DNA of 64,000 nucleotides from the NCBI GenBank assembly GCA_019639175.1, contig JAHBSK010000008.1, positions 62,001 through 126,000 of the forward strand, written 5' to 3'. The DNA is from Acidobacteriota bacterium (GTDB lineage Bacteria; Acidobacteriota; Blastocatellia; Pyrinomonadales; Pyrinomonadaceae). The position numbers were made by a program, and so were the translations under genes. The notes beneath the pieces are model-generated. The model did not search any database, had not been told where the DNA came from, and saw only the letters and a program-made list of their open reading frames with translations. Positions 18,004 to 28,500 of this stretch are shown in pieces. The stretch's first letter is position 1, and each line of letters begins with the position of its first letter.

Positions 18004-18826
18004 TGTCCTCTATGTCTCGCCCCAACAGGGATATCCATTCCTCGATCGTCAGCGTTTCTGCTCGTCTTTTAGGGTCGATCCCGGCGGTTTCCAGCATCTC
18101 AGAGACATTCGGATAAAGCGCCTTTAGGTTATTCAGGATCGTCTTTCGTTTTTGGTTAAATCCGGTGCTGACCAGCCGCATGAACGCCGCTTCATCAATG
18201 CCCGACACAGGCTTTGGCCTCAAACGCACGACCGAACTCCATATTTTCGGCTGAGGGCGAAAGGCGGTCGGCGGAACGTCCGTTAGCCTTTCTATTTCAA
18301 AAGCCGCCTCAGCCAGAACCGTAAGAAAGCCTCGCTCGGACGAACCCGGTTCTGCTGTAATTCTCTCGACAACCTCGCGCTGAAACATAAGAACGAGTTC
18401 CGAGAAGAGATGCCTCTGGCCCGCGAGTTTTTGAAGTATCGCCGTGGAAATATAATACGGAAGATTTGCAACCAATTTCGCCGTTCTCGGCCCCGGCCTT
18501 TCTGATCTGAAATTTAAAATTTTAAATTTAGGGTCATCAAGCAGCTCCGCAATATCCGTCTCAAGCACATCGGCTTCGACGATGTGTATGTTTTTGTTTC
18601 CGTGGAATTTTTCCCGCAATAACGGCACAAGGTCGCGGTCAAGTTCGATGGCAATGATATTGGCGCCCGATTCGGCAAGCCTTTCCGTCAAAGCTCCGCG
18701 TCCCGGCCCGATCTCAATGATCGTCTCGCCCGATGCGGGATCAAGAGCCGAGATTATCTTATTTACATAATTCGGATCGGACAGGAAATTCTGGCCCAGC
18801 GATCTCTTTGCAAACGGTTTTTTCAC
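17999..18826 (-). CDS. rsmA: 16S rRNA dimethyladenosine transferase RsmA (KsgA)
   Basis: 275-residue S-adenosylmethionine enzyme that dimethylates two adjacent adenines near the 3' end of 16S rRNA. The start GQNFLSDPNYVNKII, SAM motif EIGPGRGALTERL, and catalytic motif NLPYYISTAIL are all present. The C-terminal domain with PQPKIWSSVVRLRP is complete. It lies between ribD and the RNase J gene on the same strand. Confidence 0.95.
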   Translation of the reverse strand: MKKPFAKRSLGQNFLSDPNYVNKIISALDPASGETIIEIGPGRGALTERLAESGANIIAIELDRDLVPLLREKFHGNKNIHIVEADVLETDIAELLDDPKFKILNFRSERPGPRTAKLVANLPYYISTAILQKLAGQRHLFSELVLMFQREVVERITAEPGSSERGFLTVLAEAAFEIERLTDVPPTAFRPQPKIWSSVVRLRPKPVSGIDEAAFMRLVSTGFNQKRKTILNNLKALYPNVSEMLETAGIDPKRRAETLTIEEWISLLGRDIEDK

Positions 18827-18839
18827 GGATGTTCTGAAA

Positions 18840-18874
18840 AACTATTAACTGCAAACTGTTTGACTGTCAACTGT
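18840..18874. repeat. Degenerate heptamer array between ribD and rsmA
   Basis: Five consecutive 7-bp units: aactatt, aactgca, aactgtt, tgactgt, caactgt. This fills much of the 79-bp spacer. It is one of several spacers here with a 7-bp period. Confidence 0.55.
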
Positions 18875-18905
18875 TAGAAAAAAACCGTTCTGACAGCTAA
18901 AGGTC

Positions 18906-20090
18906 TCATTGAGGATAGCCTGTGACCTCAATGTCCGCGCCGTGATGCGTGACTGTTACGTCCTTAAGCCTAAGAGCGTCAGCAAGGCTCTCGACGCCTT
19001 TTCCGCCGATTGCGGCCGGAGCCTGTCCGCCAATGATGATCGGAGCCATGATGAACGTGAGTTTGTCCACAAGTCCGGCATCGACAAACGCTCCCGCAAC
19101 TGCGGTTCCGCCTTCGACCAGAACGCTCTGGATCTCTCGTTTCTTCAGTTCTTCCAGTACACCGGCAAGATTTCTCGCACCTTCTGTTACCGGAACGACC
19201 TCAACACCGGCGTCCTGCAAAGGCTTTATCTTTTCGATGTCAAGGCAGTTCGTCATCACCAGCGTCGGCGTTTCTTTGGCGGTCACGGCCAGTTTTCCCG
19301 TTAGCGGCAGGCGAAGATTGTTGTCCAAAATGACACGAACCAGCGGTCGGCGACGCGGCATTCCGCTGCGGTCGGTCAACGCGGGATTATCGACAAGCGC
19401 CGTGGTCGAACCGACAAGTATCGCGTCGTGTTCGTGACGAAGTTCCTGCACACGCTTTCTTGCGTCGTCGCCCGACAACGCCGTCGAAACGCTGTCCGTC
19501 AGCGAGATGCGGCCATCCAGCGACATCGCCAGTTTCAGATGAACGAACGGACGGCCTTTCTTGTGCCAGCAGATAAATTTTTCGTTCAAGCGGGACGCTT
19601 CTTCTGCCAGAATGCCCGTCACGACCTCGACACCGGCATTTCGCAGCCGCTCAAAACCGCTGCCCGAAACCAGCGGATTCGGGTCTTCTATCGGCACGAC
19701 AACCCGTTTGATGCCCGCGTTTATCAGCGCCTCGGTGCATGGCGGCGTCTTGCCGTGATGGTCGTGCGGTTCAAGCGAAACATACGCCGTCCCGCCTTTT
19801 GCCTTTTCTCCGGCCTGTCCCAGAGCTATCGCCTCGGCGTGGGTGACATTATCTTTCACATACGTCCCTTCACCCACAACCTCACCATCGGTGGACACGA
19901 TCACACACCCGACCAGCGGATTAGGCGAAACAAGACCTACGCCTTTTGCCGCAAGTTCCAGAGAATTTTTCAGATTTTCGTCTAATGATTGTGAAGATTC
20001 TATATCCAATTTTTTAAATTTTGTTGTCCTAGTATTCTGCTCAGATTTGGCGTGAAATTCAAGGATTTCCCCTTCCAACAATGTCGCCAT
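18906..20090 (-). CDS. ribD: Bifunctional diaminohydroxyphosphoribosylaminopyrimidine deaminase / reductase RibD
   Basis: Second and third steps of riboflavin synthesis. The deaminase domain (about residues 40-180) has SPNPLVGCVIV and the zinc motif HAEAIAL (His84). The second zinc motif reads EPHDHHGKTPPC, with His109 where the family has Cys; Cys118 is kept. The reductase domain follows (LKLAMSLDGRISL, ILVGSTTALVDNPALT, LVEGGTAVAGAFVDAGLVDK). The 5' end is uncertain: the first ATG at 20090 lies inside the upstream antitoxin gene and gives about 35 residues lacking family counterparts; an internal non-ATG start near LDENLKNSLELA would give the usual length. Other riboflavin genes are not in the window. 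Confidence 0.9.
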   Translation of the reverse strand: MATLLEGEILEFHAKSEQNTRTTKFKKLDIESSQSLDENLKNSLELAAKGVGLVSPNPLVGCVIVSTDGEVVGEGTYVKDNVTHAEAIALGQAGEKAKGGTAYVSLEPHDHHGKTPPCTEALINAGIKRVVVPIEDPNPLVSGSGFERLRNAGVEVVTGILAEEASRLNEKFICWHKKGRPFVHLKLAMSLDGRISLTDSVSTALSGDDARKRVQELRHEHDAILVGSTTALVDNPALTDRSGMPRRRPLVRVILDNNLRLPLTGKLAVTAKETPTLVMTNCLDIEKIKPLQDAGVEVVPVTEGARNLAGVLEELKKREIQSVLVEGGTAVAGAFVDAGLVDKLTFIMAPIIIGGQAPAAIGGKGVESLADALRLKDVTVTHHGADIEVTGYPQ

Positions 20091-20361
20091 AGCTAACTTC
20101 TTGGTGAAGATTCGTATTTGTCACAGAATTTAGTAAATCACTAAGCAGATGTTCAGGTTTATTTGCAACACGCTCTATCTCTTCAATTTCCTCTTCTGAA
20201 AGTCCTTCATAAAAATTCTCAGCCAATCTCATAATTTCGTCCGCAGAGGTTTCTTTGTCATGAAGTGTCAAATGAACCGTCTGGCCTTCGATTATCTCCT
20301 CAGGAACCGGCGCTAAGGGCCTAAATACCCCATTCTGATAGATCGCTTCAATGGCTTCCAT
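20059..20361 (-). CDS. DUF104-family antitoxin-like protein
   Basis: 100 residues opening with MEAIEAIYQNGVFRPLAPVP and EGQTVHLTL, the signature of the DUF104 (AF2212-like) family, usually antitoxins paired with PIN toxins. The C-terminal 60 residues are acidic and helical (GLSEEEIEEIERVANKPEHL) and probably specific to this protein. No toxin gene follows; instead its last 32 bases overlap the first possible codons of ribD. A strong AGGAGG-like site (cctcct complement) lies just upstream of the ATG. It may be a solitary antitoxin or a remnant. Confidence 0.7.
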   Translation of the reverse strand: MEAIEAIYQNGVFRPLAPVPEEIIEGQTVHLTLHDKETSADEIMRLAENFYEGLSEEEIEEIERVANKPEHLLSDLLNSVTNTNLHQEVSYGDIVGRGNP

Positions 20362-20372
20362 ATTTTCACCTC

Positions 20373-21407
20373 CTAGTTAAACAACCCGTTCACATAATTT
20401 TCCGGATCGAAGACCATCAGGTCATCAACCTGTTCGCCGATGCCGACGTAGCGAATCGGCAGGTTGAGGTCTTTGGCGATGGCTACGGCAATGCCGCCTT
20501 TTGCGGTTCCGTCGAGTTTTGTCAGGACGATGCCGGTGACGTTCGCGACCTTTGTGAACTGGCGTGCCTGTTCAAGCCCATTTTGCCCCGTGACGGCGTC
20601 TATCACAAGCAGCGTTTCGTGCGGCGCGTCCTGCACCTCGCGGCCGGCAATGCGTTTCATCTTTTCAAGCTCGGCCATCAGGTTTGCCTTGTTGTGAAGC
20701 CGTCCGGCGGTGTCAACGATAAGCACATCCGAGTTTCTGGCCTTTGCCGATTGCAGAGCGTCAAAAAGCACCGCCGCCGGATCGGTTCCCTGTTTTTGCT
20801 GAACTATTGGCACACCGGCGCGTCCTGCCCATATCTCAAGCTGATCTGACGCTGCCGCGCGGAATGTATCGGCGGCACAGATAAGCACGTCGTTGCCCTC
20901 GTTCTTTATTCGCTGCGAAAGCTTGCCGATCGTGGTGGTTTTGCCGACGCCGTTGACGCCGACGACCATCAGGACATAAGGTTTTATCGCGGCATCGACC
21001 GATGTTTCGTCCGCCACACCCTTTTTGCCGGAATTTTGCAAAATATCCAGCAATTCCTGCTTCATCACTGACTTTAACGCGTCGATGTCGTTGATCTCCT
21101 GCCGCGAAACGCCTTTGCGGACGGCGTCCAAAACCTGCATCGTCGTCTGAACGCCGATGTCGGTCGAGATCAGCATCTCTTCGAGTTCATCAAGCAGAGC
21201 CTCATCTATCTTTTTGCGGCCTTCAAAAATCGTGTCAAGCCGGTTGTTTATCGAATCGCGTGTTTTCGATATGGCGTTCGAAAACCGCACACCGATCTCA
21301 CGCTCGACCGCTGCTTCCTGAGCTTTCAGTTCCTCAATGGACTTATCAAGCCCGAGAACCGAGGTCGAAAATTTATCTTGTTTGCCGCGACGCCAAAATA
21401 ATGCCAT
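20373..21407 (-). CDS. ftsY: Signal recognition particle receptor FtsY
   Basis: 344-residue SRP GTPase that docks ribosome-SRP complexes at the inner membrane. The N domain covers about residues 25-125. The G domain has the P-loop [44 protein letters not shown] and [10 protein letters not shown]. The acidic A domain of E. coli FtsY is nearly absent, as in many short FtsY proteins. It is followed after 11 bases by the DUF104 gene. Confidence 0.96.
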   Translation of the reverse strand: MALFWRRGKQDKFSTSVLGLDKSIEELKAQEAAVEREIGVRFSNAISKTRDSINNRLDTIFEGRKKIDEALLDELEEMLISTDIGVQTTMQVLDAVRKGVSRQEINDIDALKSVMKQELLDILQNSGKKGVADETSVDAAIKPYVLMVVGVNGVGKTTTIGKLSQRIKNEGNDVLICAADTFRAAASDQLEIWAGRAGVPIVQQKQGTDPAAVLFDALQSAKARNSDVLIVDTAGRLHNKANLMAELEKMKRIAGREVQDAPHETLLVIDAVTGQNGLEQARQFTKVANVTGIVLTKLDGTAKGGIAVAIAKDLNLPIRYVGIGEQVDDLMVFDPENYVNGLFN

Positions 21408-21448
21408 ACAGGTATAAATATTGTCCCTTATTTGAAACTATTGAGTAT

Positions 21449-21482
21449 AAAAAAATATCGCGCGTCAAACAACGCGCGATAT
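21449..21482 (-). terminator. Rho-independent terminator after the GYF-type membrane protein gene
   Basis: On the minus strand a perfect 10-bp stem (ATATCGCGCG with CGCGCGATAT, 8-nt loop) is followed by seven Ts. It lies 25 bp past the stop codon at 21507 and upstream of ftsY. Confidence 0.85.
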
Positions 21483-21506
21483 GAATACAGCCATGTCCGG
21501 AACATC

Positions 21507-23174
21507 CTAACCAGGCAAGTTCAGCCTGTCCCGTGCCTTGAAAAGGGCATAACCGAGCAGACATGAGAACACGATAAACACATAGAACCAGATAAAAGAG
21601 CCTGCCAACATAGCGGGAATATTGCCGACGCGCGGCATATCGAACGGCATAAATATGATCGACATGACCATCATCACCAATACCATGCCGACGGACAACA
21701 AAAAGCCCATAAAGAGTATCTTTACGTAATCGCCGCCTAAGCGCCTGATCGTGTCCAGGCCAACCAAAGGATTAAGCGTTGCAAAGAACGAACGCGTATA
21801 GCCCGCAACCAGACACGCCGCCGGAAAGAACAGAACGCCCCACAAAAAGAAAATTCCCGAAATTACGACAAAAGGCGCCGCCAGCTTCAGAATGCCCGCC
21901 AACATCGCCTGCGTCATCTGCTGTTGGGCCTGTTCGGATGAACCCAATGCCTCCTCAAGCTGCTGTTGCCGCATCTGCTGAACCTCTGCCCAAAGCTCAT
22001 TCTGAGCCTGCGTTTCGGCGTCCAGCACCGGCGTGTTCGCGGGCGGCGTCACGCCTTCGGCCTGCATTGTCTGTTCGCGGACGTTCCTTTCCTTTGCCTG
22101 AGCAAGAATTTTCTTTATTTCCTCAGACTGTTCGACCGCACGGTTGTTTGCGTAAAATTCGGTTCCCGGTATCTTTTCCAGATCGGCCTGTATCGTCTGA
22201 ACGTGCGTTGCAACGGAACTCATCACCATATATATCCCGATGACAAGAGTTATCAGAAACGGCCCGAACGATACCAGATATGCCGCGATGCTCAGAAAAA
22301 ACGGATGGATCATGTCGCCCCAAAGCGAAAAATCATCAAATGACGGCATGAAATCCTCTGAAAGCTTCCCTTGGGAGAAATTGTTGACCGTATTTGCGAG
22401 AATGCCGAACGTCAGCATATTTGCCAGCATCGCACACACAAGCGCCGCTGCCGCCATAAATATTCCGCCGATCGCTCCCGCCGATTGCCCTATCGAGAAC
22501 AGCGTGAACATAACACCGCCGACCAAAAGGCTGGTTCTGTATTTGAAAGGATGCTTTATAGCATTGCCCATATCTACAAACCCAAAGTTTTGATCAAGTC
22601 CGGAAATTCCCGCGTCTTTCGCGGCCCGTCCAACGGCCGACTGCATTTCCTCGACCGTTTTGCACAACTGGCCGCAGTCGGGACATATCTTTACCGATCC
22701 GCCGTACGACGACGGACACGCTTTGCAGAAACTTCCGCCGCATCCGTCACAGACAAACATCGTCGGAACGTCCGTATGATATTTGCAGAACTCCCCGTTT
22801 GCGACATTTGCCGGCGCCTTAACAACGACAGGCTGAACGGCTTGTGTCATTTCCGGTGCAGAAACGGCCGGTTCATTGACAGCAGAGGCGTTCTGAACAA
22901 CGTTCACCGAAACGACCTTGGAAGATGCCGCCGTATCCGATTCCGTAACGCTGACCATTACCGGCATCGGCTCTCCCGCCGCCTTTGCGTTAAAGAACGG
23001 AACAAGGCGAGGCACCTTTTTCGCTTCTATCCAGCGAAGGTTGCCTTTACGAACCTTGTCATCCGGCAGCAGAGAGCCTTGGGCTATCCAATCCGGCAGT
23101 TCATTAAAAGCCGCCTCATAGATCTGTCCGCCGACCTCAACCTGCCAGGTCTCTTGTTGTATCTGATCGCTCAT
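21507..23174 (-). CDS. GYF-domain and zinc-binding multi-spanning membrane protein
   Basis: 555 residues. The N-terminal 60 residues look like a GYF_2 or similar domain (WQVEVGGQIYEAAFNELPDW, GSLLPDDKVRKGNLRW). After a linker comes a B-box-like zinc cluster (CKYHTDVPTMFVCDGCGGSF and KICPDCGQLC, about residues 128-168). From about residue 210 there are several hydrophobic segments interrupted by a Gln-rich cytosolic or periplasmic insert (QMRQQQLEEALGSSEQAQQQ); the last segments resemble YIP1-like families. Function unknown. Its start overlaps the 3' end of the HD-GYP gene by 38 bp, so the two are probably translated together, suggesting a link to c-di-GMP signalling. Confidence 0.7.
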   Translation of the reverse strand: MSDQIQQETWQVEVGGQIYEAAFNELPDWIAQGSLLPDDKVRKGNLRWIEAKKVPRLVPFFNAKAAGEPMPVMVSVTESDTAASSKVVSVNVVQNASAVNEPAVSAPEMTQAVQPVVVKAPANVANGEFCKYHTDVPTMFVCDGCGGSFCKACPSSYGGSVKICPDCGQLCKTVEEMQSAVGRAAKDAGISGLDQNFGFVDMGNAIKHPFKYRTSLLVGGVMFTLFSIGQSAGAIGGIFMAAAALVCAMLANMLTFGILANTVNNFSQGKLSEDFMPSFDDFSLWGDMIHPFFLSIAAYLVSFGPFLITLVIGIYMVMSSVATHVQTIQADLEKIPGTEFYANNRAVEQSEEIKKILAQAKERNVREQTMQAEGVTPPANTPVLDAETQAQNELWAEVQQMRQQQLEEALGSSEQAQQQMTQAMLAGILKLAAPFVVISGIFFLWGVLFFPAACLVAGYTRSFFATLNPLVGLDTIRRLGGDYVKILFMGFLLSVGMVLVMMVMSIIFMPFDMPRVGNIPAMLAGSFIWFYVFIVFSCLLGYALFKARDRLNLPG

Positions 23175-25407
23175 TTGTTATCGGGCCAAATTCCGGTATG
23201 TCTAAAATGTCGTCAAGGCCGTCGTCCAATATCTCAGCCGGTTTCTCTATCGGCAAGGCCGACATATCCATTACGGGTTCAGGCTTATATGGCTGTGCAT
23301 TCATCGGCTCAGACTGCTGAGTATATTCCGGTGCCAACGGGGTTGTCGGTTCGGCCATTTCATGGATCAACTTCGGCATTTCAGGAACTTGTTCCACTAT
23401 TTCCTGGAACGGTTCCGGCTCGGCCAACACCGCCATCGTTTCAGGTTGAGGATGCTCTGTTTCTACCGGTGGTTCTTCCGGCTGTTCCTGCGGTTCTTCT
23501 GCCTGTTCAGGCTGCGCAGCTTCGGGTTCGGTTTGCTCCATTGATTCCAATGAACGCGCGACACCGACGTTTACCTGCTTTTCAGCCTCACGCTGCGGAT
23601 CGGCCATGAACTGCACTACGCCGCGTCCGATGTCGCCCGCTTCACAACCCTTTACCAGAGCTTCGACGACCGCTCCGTCATATCTTGTGCCGACCAGTTC
23701 GCGTATGCGTTTTAGCGCGTCGCCCAGCAGCATTCCCTTTGAATACGGACGGTCTATCGTCATTGCGTCAAAGGTGTCCGCAACCGAAACGATCTTTGCC
23801 TGCAGCGGTATCTGCTCATCCACAAGCCCTTGCGGATATCCGCCGCCGTTGACCATTTCGTGGTGCATATACATTCCGGGCAAAAAGTCCTTCATCGCCG
23901 GTATCTGCGACATTATCTTGTAACCCTTCACCGGATGCGTCTTCATTATCTCGAACTCTTCAGCCGTCAGAGCCGCTGGTTTTTTCAATATCGCGTCGTC
24001 AATGGCGATCTTTCCGATGTCATGCAAAAGAGCGCTTATCCGCAATGTCTCGATCTCTTCTTCCGGCAGTTCGAGTTGTTTGCCTATAGCCACGGAAATA
24101 CGTGCGACACGTTCCGAATGGCCGCGTGTGTATTTATCCTTGCCGTCAATGGCGGCGGCAAGTGCCTTGACCGTTCCGACGAACAGTTCGCGGTTCTCCT
24201 GTGCGGCATGGGCAAGTTTTGCTATATGCTCTTCCAGCTTGTCGCTCATGGTATTGAACGACCGGCCGAGCGTGCCTATCTCAGTTATCTCCGTTATGAC
24301 GTGCGATTCAACACGGGTTGAAAGATCGCCCGCCGCGATGAGCTGCGCCGCCGAAGACAGTTTCAGTATCGGCGATGTCAGCAGACGGGCGCCGACCGAT
24401 CCCACAAGCAATGCTAAAAGGGCGAACGCAAGACTGATAAGCCACGTCTGCGTTCTCATCTCACCGACCGAGGCCAAGGCGCGGGCCTCGTCCTGCATCG
24501 TTATCACACCGAAGAGCATCGAATCGCCGACCGGAACGGTCGAATACGCTCCGATCATCTCGTGCGTCGTGCCTTCGTAGTCGGCTGAGAACGGCACAAG
24601 TCCCGACTGTATCTGTCTGTTCGACTGGAGCCATTCATCTACGATCCTTAGATCGTTCATCGGCTTACGGCTCCGCATCAGGTTGGTGTCAGGATGAAAA
24701 ACGGCCTTGCCGTCCTGATCGACGACATAAACTATCGGCAGGCCCGAACTCCATAATTCGCCCTCTGCGGTCGGTTCCATTCCGACGATGCTTCGTGCCA
24801 GTGTGCTCATTGACACGATGGACACCACCGTGCCGATGGTCACGCCATTGGTCTGCACAGGAGCGGCTATCGTCATTACCGGTTCGTTTTGGGCGATTAT
24901 GCGCGGCTCTCCCAGCGTGAGCCTGTCGGCATTAAGCGTAGTAAGCGCGTTTGATGCGATGGCGTCTATCTCTTCGCGTCCGATGTTGCCGGGGCGATAA
25001 AGCGTCAGCGGCTCTCCGTTTATTGGCCGTATATGAAGCGCAATAAGATTAGGGTTATCGCGCAGCGTCTTTTCCAGTTTCTGGTCGCTCTGCGGAGCCG
25101 AAAGTATCTCGGCATTGCCCGAAAGCGCAAAGGCGTCCGTCAATCCGGTCATCAGATCGCTGTATCGCTGTACGAACATCTCTATCTGACGGGCCTTTTC
25201 CTGAACAAGCTGTATCTGGTAACGATTTTCGACGGTTCTTAGCTCGCGGCCGCTGCGCTCTGAGAGGAACCAGCCGGTCAGGACGACCGGGACCATCCCG
25301 ACAAGAAGCAGGACGAGGATAACGAAATACACCAGACTGAGTTTTGGTTTTTCCTGGGTCATTGGGCGGGACAGCGAGTGGAGTTCGCTTTCATAATAAT
25401 ATTGCAT
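23137..25407 (-). CDS. Membrane HD-GYP phosphodiesterase with sensory and HAMP domains
   Basis: 756 residues. A transmembrane helix (YFVILVLLLVGMVPVVLTGW) precedes an extracytoplasmic dCACHE-like sensor (about 45-320), a second helix (SLAFALLALLVGSVGA) and a HAMP domain. The HD-GYP domain follows: HSERVARISVAI, LLHDIGKIAIDD, and HHEMVNGGGYPQGL, so the residues required for c-di-GMP hydrolysis are kept. The last 180 residues are low-complexity, rich in Glu, Pro and Gln. ATG 25362 (MTQEKPKLSL) is an equally good start. It is divergent from the kinase gene at 25534. The signal sensed is unknown. Confidence 0.88.
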   Translation of the reverse strand: MQYYYESELHSLSRPMTQEKPKLSLVYFVILVLLLVGMVPVVLTGWFLSERSGRELRTVENRYQIQLVQEKARQIEMFVQRYSDLMTGLTDAFALSGNAEILSAPQSDQKLEKTLRDNPNLIALHIRPINGEPLTLYRPGNIGREEIDAIASNALTTLNADRLTLGEPRIIAQNEPVMTIAAPVQTNGVTIGTVVSIVSMSTLARSIVGMEPTAEGELWSSGLPIVYVVDQDGKAVFHPDTNLMRSRKPMNDLRIVDEWLQSNRQIQSGLVPFSADYEGTTHEMIGAYSTVPVGDSMLFGVITMQDEARALASVGEMRTQTWLISLAFALLALLVGSVGARLLTSPILKLSSAAQLIAAGDLSTRVESHVITEITEIGTLGRSFNTMSDKLEEHIAKLAHAAQENRELFVGTVKALAAAIDGKDKYTRGHSERVARISVAIGKQLELPEEEIETLRISALLHDIGKIAIDDAILKKPAALTAEEFEIMKTHPVKGYKIMSQIPAMKDFLPGMYMHHEMVNGGGYPQGLVDEQIPLQAKIVSVADTFDAMTIDRPYSKGMLLGDALKRIRELVGTRYDGAVVEALVKGCEAGDIGRGVVQFMADPQREAEKQVNVGVARSLESMEQTEPEAAQPEQAEEPQEQPEEPPVETEHPQPETMAVLAEPEPFQEIVEQVPEMPKLIHEMAEPTTPLAPEYTQQSEPMNAQPYKPEPVMDMSALPIEKPAEILDDGLDDILDIPEFGPITNERSDTTRDLAG

Positions 25408-25517
25408 TTCTAAACATTTTTCAACAATTTTTAACGACCGCAGCGAAAACCTGCAAAATTATTCAGAACCGCGTCAATATGCCGCGCGTATGCTATCCTT
25501 GCCGCGAAAATTCGATC

Positions 25518-25523
25518 TATAAT
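25518..25523 (+). promoter_or_regulatory. -10-like TATAAT just before the kinase start codon
   Basis: A perfect TATAAT ends 10 bp before the ATG at 25534, and no ribosome-binding site is seen. If used, the transcript would be leaderless. No good -35 hexamer at standard spacing. Confidence 0.35.
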
Positions 25524-25533
25524 GTCCTGAACA

Positions 25534-28500
25534 ATGACACCCGAGCGTTGGAAGCAGATAGACGATATCTTTCAACAGGCGGCTGATATGCCTCCTGCTG
25601 ACAGAGGTGCGTTTCTGGATACGGTATGCGGGAACGACACTGATCTGCTGAATGAGGTCAAGAAGCTGCTTCTGGCTTCGGATTCCGCCGACGATTTTAT
25701 AGAAGCCTCCGTCTGGACCGATGACCGCTTCCTTAACACAAGTTCAAAAAAGGATATTTCCGATTCGCTCGGCGGTTCTGACGACGATCAATTGTCGGAG
25801 CCTCGTTTTCCTGAGACCGTCGGGGCCTTTCGCCTTGTAAAGGAACTCGGACGCGGCGGAATGGGCGCGGTCTATCTGGCGGAAAGGAACGACGGAGAAT
25901 TTTCGCAGCTTGCGGCAATAAAGCTGATCAAGCGCGGAATGGATTCGGATTTCATCGTCCGCCGGTTCCGTCATGAACGTCAGATACTGGCGTCGTTCGA
26001 GCATCCGCACATCGCACGGCTTCTGGACGGCGGCACGACCGCCGACGGCACACCGTATTTCATAATGGAATACATCGAGGGCGAATCGCTTTACCGATAT
26101 TGCGACAAAAGGAAACTGGATATTCCCGCACGCCTGAAATTGTTCGTAAAGATATGCTCGGCAGTGCAGTATGCCCACGAGAAACAGATAGTCCACCGCG
26201 ACATAAAACCGGGCAACATCCTCATAAATCATTACGGCAGCCCGAAACTGCTTGATTTCGGCGTGGCAAAGATACTCGACCCTGACCTGATCCATGAATC
26301 GGTGAATCCGACGGCATCAATGCTGCGGATGCTGACGCCGGATTACGCCAGCCCCGAACAAATGCAGGGAGCCGAAGTAACGCCGGCAAGCGACATATAT
26401 TCGCTCGGCGTTCTGCTCTATGAACTGCTGACCGGTCACCGTCCGTTCCTGTTCGGCAAACGGTCATTCCACGAGATCACAAAAATGGTGAGCGAGGAGA
26501 TGCCGCCGCCGCCAAGCAGGATCCTGGAGAATCGGGAACACAGGCTGTCAAAATATGCCGATCTTGAAGAGGATGTGACCGAAACAAGATCGACCACGCC
26601 AAAGGCCCTGCGGACAGCCTTGCTCGGAGCTCTGGATAACATCGTGATGAAGGCGATGGCAAAGGACGCCGCCGACAGGTTCGCCTCAGTAAAGGAATTG
26701 TCCGCTGACATCTCCAGGCACCTTGCCGGTGAACAGGTCGCCGCTCCGCCGTTCCGTCCCCGGCATCACAACGAGGCTTCGGGAATGCTCCGCCGTCATG
26801 TGACCGCCAAAACTTTGGCCGTTCTGCCTTTCCGCGTTCTCAATCTTGACCCGAACGCGGCTACGGATGACGGATTTTTAGGCCACGGGCTGGCGGATGC
26901 TCTGATAATGCGCCTCAGCAAGGTGAAGAGTTTTATCGTTCGGCCTTCCAGTTCGGTCCGGGCATTTGGCGGCGGTTCGCACGACCCGATAGAGGCAGGC
27001 CGCGAACTCAAAGCCGACCTTATCCTCGAAGGCACTATTAAAAGGGCGAATGACCGCGTCAGGGTCTCAGTCCAGCTTTTGGACGTGGCGGAAAACTCCG
27101 CCGTATGGGCAACCTCGATAGACGAGACGCTTGCCGATGTGCTGGTGTTGGAGGACACGATCTCCGGCAAGGTCATTGACGCCCTGCTTCCGGAATTGAC
27201 GGTTGGCGAACGCCGCGACCTGACCAAACTCGGCACCAGTGACGCCGAAGCATTCGAGCAATACGTTCGCGGCCGGTATCATTTCAACACATTCACAGAA
27301 GAAGGGCTGGCAAAGGCATTTGTCTGTTTTCATTCGGCAATTGCCGCCGACCCTGATTATGCCCTCGCATACTGCGGCATTGCCGATTATTACAACTGGA
27401 TCGGTATCATCGGCGTTCTGCCGCCAAAGGAATGTTTCCCTCCTGCCATTGAGGCCGCACGCAAAGCTGTTGAACTGGACAGCGAACTTCCCGACGCTCA
27501 GGCAAGTCTGGGATTTTCACTGCATGCCGGAGAATACGATTGGGCCGGGGCCGAACACTATCTGCGGCGTGCTTTGGAACTGAATCCCGCCAATGCCGTT
27601 GCCTGCGTCTGGTACGCGATCGTTCTATATACGCAGGGCAGGTTTGACGAAGGGCTGAAGCTGGCCGAAATGGGCGTGGAACTCGACCCGATGCGTGCAT
27701 TTAACCATCACAACGTCGGCTGGGGGCTGTATTTTGCCCGCAGATACGAAGCGGCGGCGGAGCGATACCGTCACGTTGTGACGGATTTTCCCGGATACGG
27801 TTTCGGTTATTACGGACTCTCCAAAATACACCGCATGACCGGCGACCATGAGCTTGCCTTTAGCGAAAATGAGGCTGCTCACGACCTGATGGGAAAAGGC
27901 ATTTTCACGATGATGTCCCAGGCGGAAACGCTTGCCGGCATCGGCCGGACCGGAGCGGTTTACGAGATACTTGACCACCTGAAAGAGCTTTCCGAAAAGC
28001 GGCACATCTCATGCTGTCTCGTCGCGTTGGTTCACTGTGCGTTGGCAAGGCATGAAGGCTCAGTGAACGGCGCGAACGATCCAAAAAAGATCTCAGATCA
28101 TATCAACAACGCATTTTTCCATCTGGAAAAGGCCGTGGCCCAAGGCGATCCGTGGCTTAACTGGACGGCGGTCGATCCCGCCTTCGACATTGTGCGCGGT
28201 GACGAGCGTTTCAATGCAGTTCTCGAAAAAACGGGCTATGCAGGCCTTTTCAAAGACGATCGACCGGCGATGACGGCAACCGGCAGCCCGATCACCGAAC
28301 CGACAACGCTGAGGATAGAAGATGTCCACAAAACAGAGTCTGACGATGACGGGCAAGGCCTGCTTTCGTCCGGCATTGCAAAGGCGGTCGCTGCGGCACT
28401 CGTTCTATTGCTCGCCGTCGGCGTCGTTTACTATCTGGTGCTGCCAAGGTTTGGAACACCGTCGGCAGTTTCGGTTTACGAGGGATTTCGCGACCCGAGG

